Shown here piece after piece: positions 63,717 through 64,000 of a stretch of DNA of 64,000 bases (position 1 is the first letter of the stretch; the number at the start of each line of letters is the position of its first letter). Location: positions 1-64,000 of the forward strand of contig JAFUKD010000005.1 of the NCBI GenBank assembly GCA_017467905.1, read 5' to 3'. Source of the DNA: Phascolarctobacterium sp. (GTDB lineage: Bacteria > Bacillota > Negativicutes > Acidaminococcales > Acidaminococcaceae). Below the pieces are notes generated by a model. It made no database searches. It was not told the DNA's origin and saw nothing but the letters and a program-made list of their open reading frames with translations. The position numbers and the translations under genes were made by a program.

Positions 63717-64000
63717 TTGGGAAAAATTCAAAATAAAGTACAGATTATTCCCTTAGGAGGCTTAGGGGAAATTGGTAAAAACATGACTGTTTTTCGTTAT
63801 GGAGACGACATAATTCTTATAGATGCAGGCTTGATGTTCCCGGAAGACGATATGCTGGGCATTGACCTTGTTATTCCCGATATTACCTATTTGCTGGAAA
63901 ACAGGGATAAGGTTAAGGCAATCTTCCTTACTCATGGTCACGAGGACCACATTGGCGCCTTGCCCTACGTTCTAAAGCAAATTGACGTGCCTGTTTACGG
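63717..64000 (+). CDS. rnj: Ribonuclease J (5' part, cut by the window end)
   Basis: The first 94 codons are visible. They show the RNase J N-terminus [14 protein letters not shown] and the metal motif [13 protein letters not shown] of the beta-CASP metallo-lactamase family. Starts at TTG, with CGGAGGTG 8 nt upstream. The enzyme degrades and matures mRNA. The 3' part lies outside the window. Confidence 0.93.
   Translation, partial: MGKIQNKVQIIPLGGLGEIGKNMTVFRYGDDIILIDAGLMFPEDDMLGIDLVIPDITYLLENRDKVKAIFLTHGHEDHIGALPYVLKQIDVPVY

Overview
The window looks like a chromosome segment of a diderm Firmicute of the class Negativicutes. It combines Firmicutes gene order (hisS-aspS-6S RNA-tcdA-rarA; dprA-topA-trmFO-xer-codY; recJ-rel-dtd) with an outer-membrane TonB-dependent receptor, and its base composition is moderate. 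Anaerobic traits fit this: the hydrogenase maturase HydF, a LarA-type racemase, a 2-hydroxyacid dehydrogenase, TAXI-TRAP transport and an acetate-family transporter. A family-level guess such as Acidaminococcaceae is inference only.

Layout. 1-600: the end of an rRNA operon (5S) and a repeat-bearing spacer. 0.6-4.9 kb: trkA with two trkH paralogues. 4.9-7.3 kb: larA-like racemase and 2-hydroxyacid dehydrogenase. 7.5-10.1 kb: purB-purA. 10.1-11.5 kb: a short accessory patch with mobile-element debris and an HTH-methyltransferase fusion gene. 11.9-18.7 kb: a sulfur amino-acid operon (Zn-thiol methyltransferase-like protein, polar amino-acid ABC transporter, two PLP lyases) preceded by a Cys-rich leader peptide, an antiterminator and a terminator. 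18.7-23.3 kb: fba, rluA-like, DUF896, a FecCD-type permease and ATPase, and a secreted DUF3298-like protein. 23.6-35.2 kb: a long housekeeping operon lapA-recJ-rel-dtd-MBL-AI2E-hemZ-hisS-aspS. 35.2-37.4 kb: 6S RNA, tcdA, rarA. 38-41.6 kb: TAXI-TRAP transporter. 41.6-49.4 kb: Arc-like repressor, M16C protease, hydF, acetate transporter, nicotinate phosphoribosyltransferase, glycosyltransferase. 49.5-56.9 kb: dprA-topA-trmFO-xer-codY and enoyl-CoA hydratase, then a canonical parS site. 57-60.2 kb: a divergent merR / TonB-receptor pair sharing twin operators. 60.5-64 kb: an exported nitrilase-family protein with N-terminal tandem repeats, a P-type-ATPase-derived protein that has lost its catalytic residues, and the start of RNase J.

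Most noteworthy: (1) a 30-codon leader peptide with a Cys-Cys-Ser-Cys-Cys run that fits ribosome-mediated cysteine attenuation of the sulfur operon; (2) an intact 590-codon pseudo-P1B-ATPase without the phosphorylated Asp, the N domain, the TGE motif or the CPC motif; (3) two identical 7-7-7 dyads, each inside a 19-bp promoter spacer, linking a MerR regulator to a TonB-dependent receptor; (4) a 16-bp parS site. All family calls come from reading motifs by eye; no database search was run.
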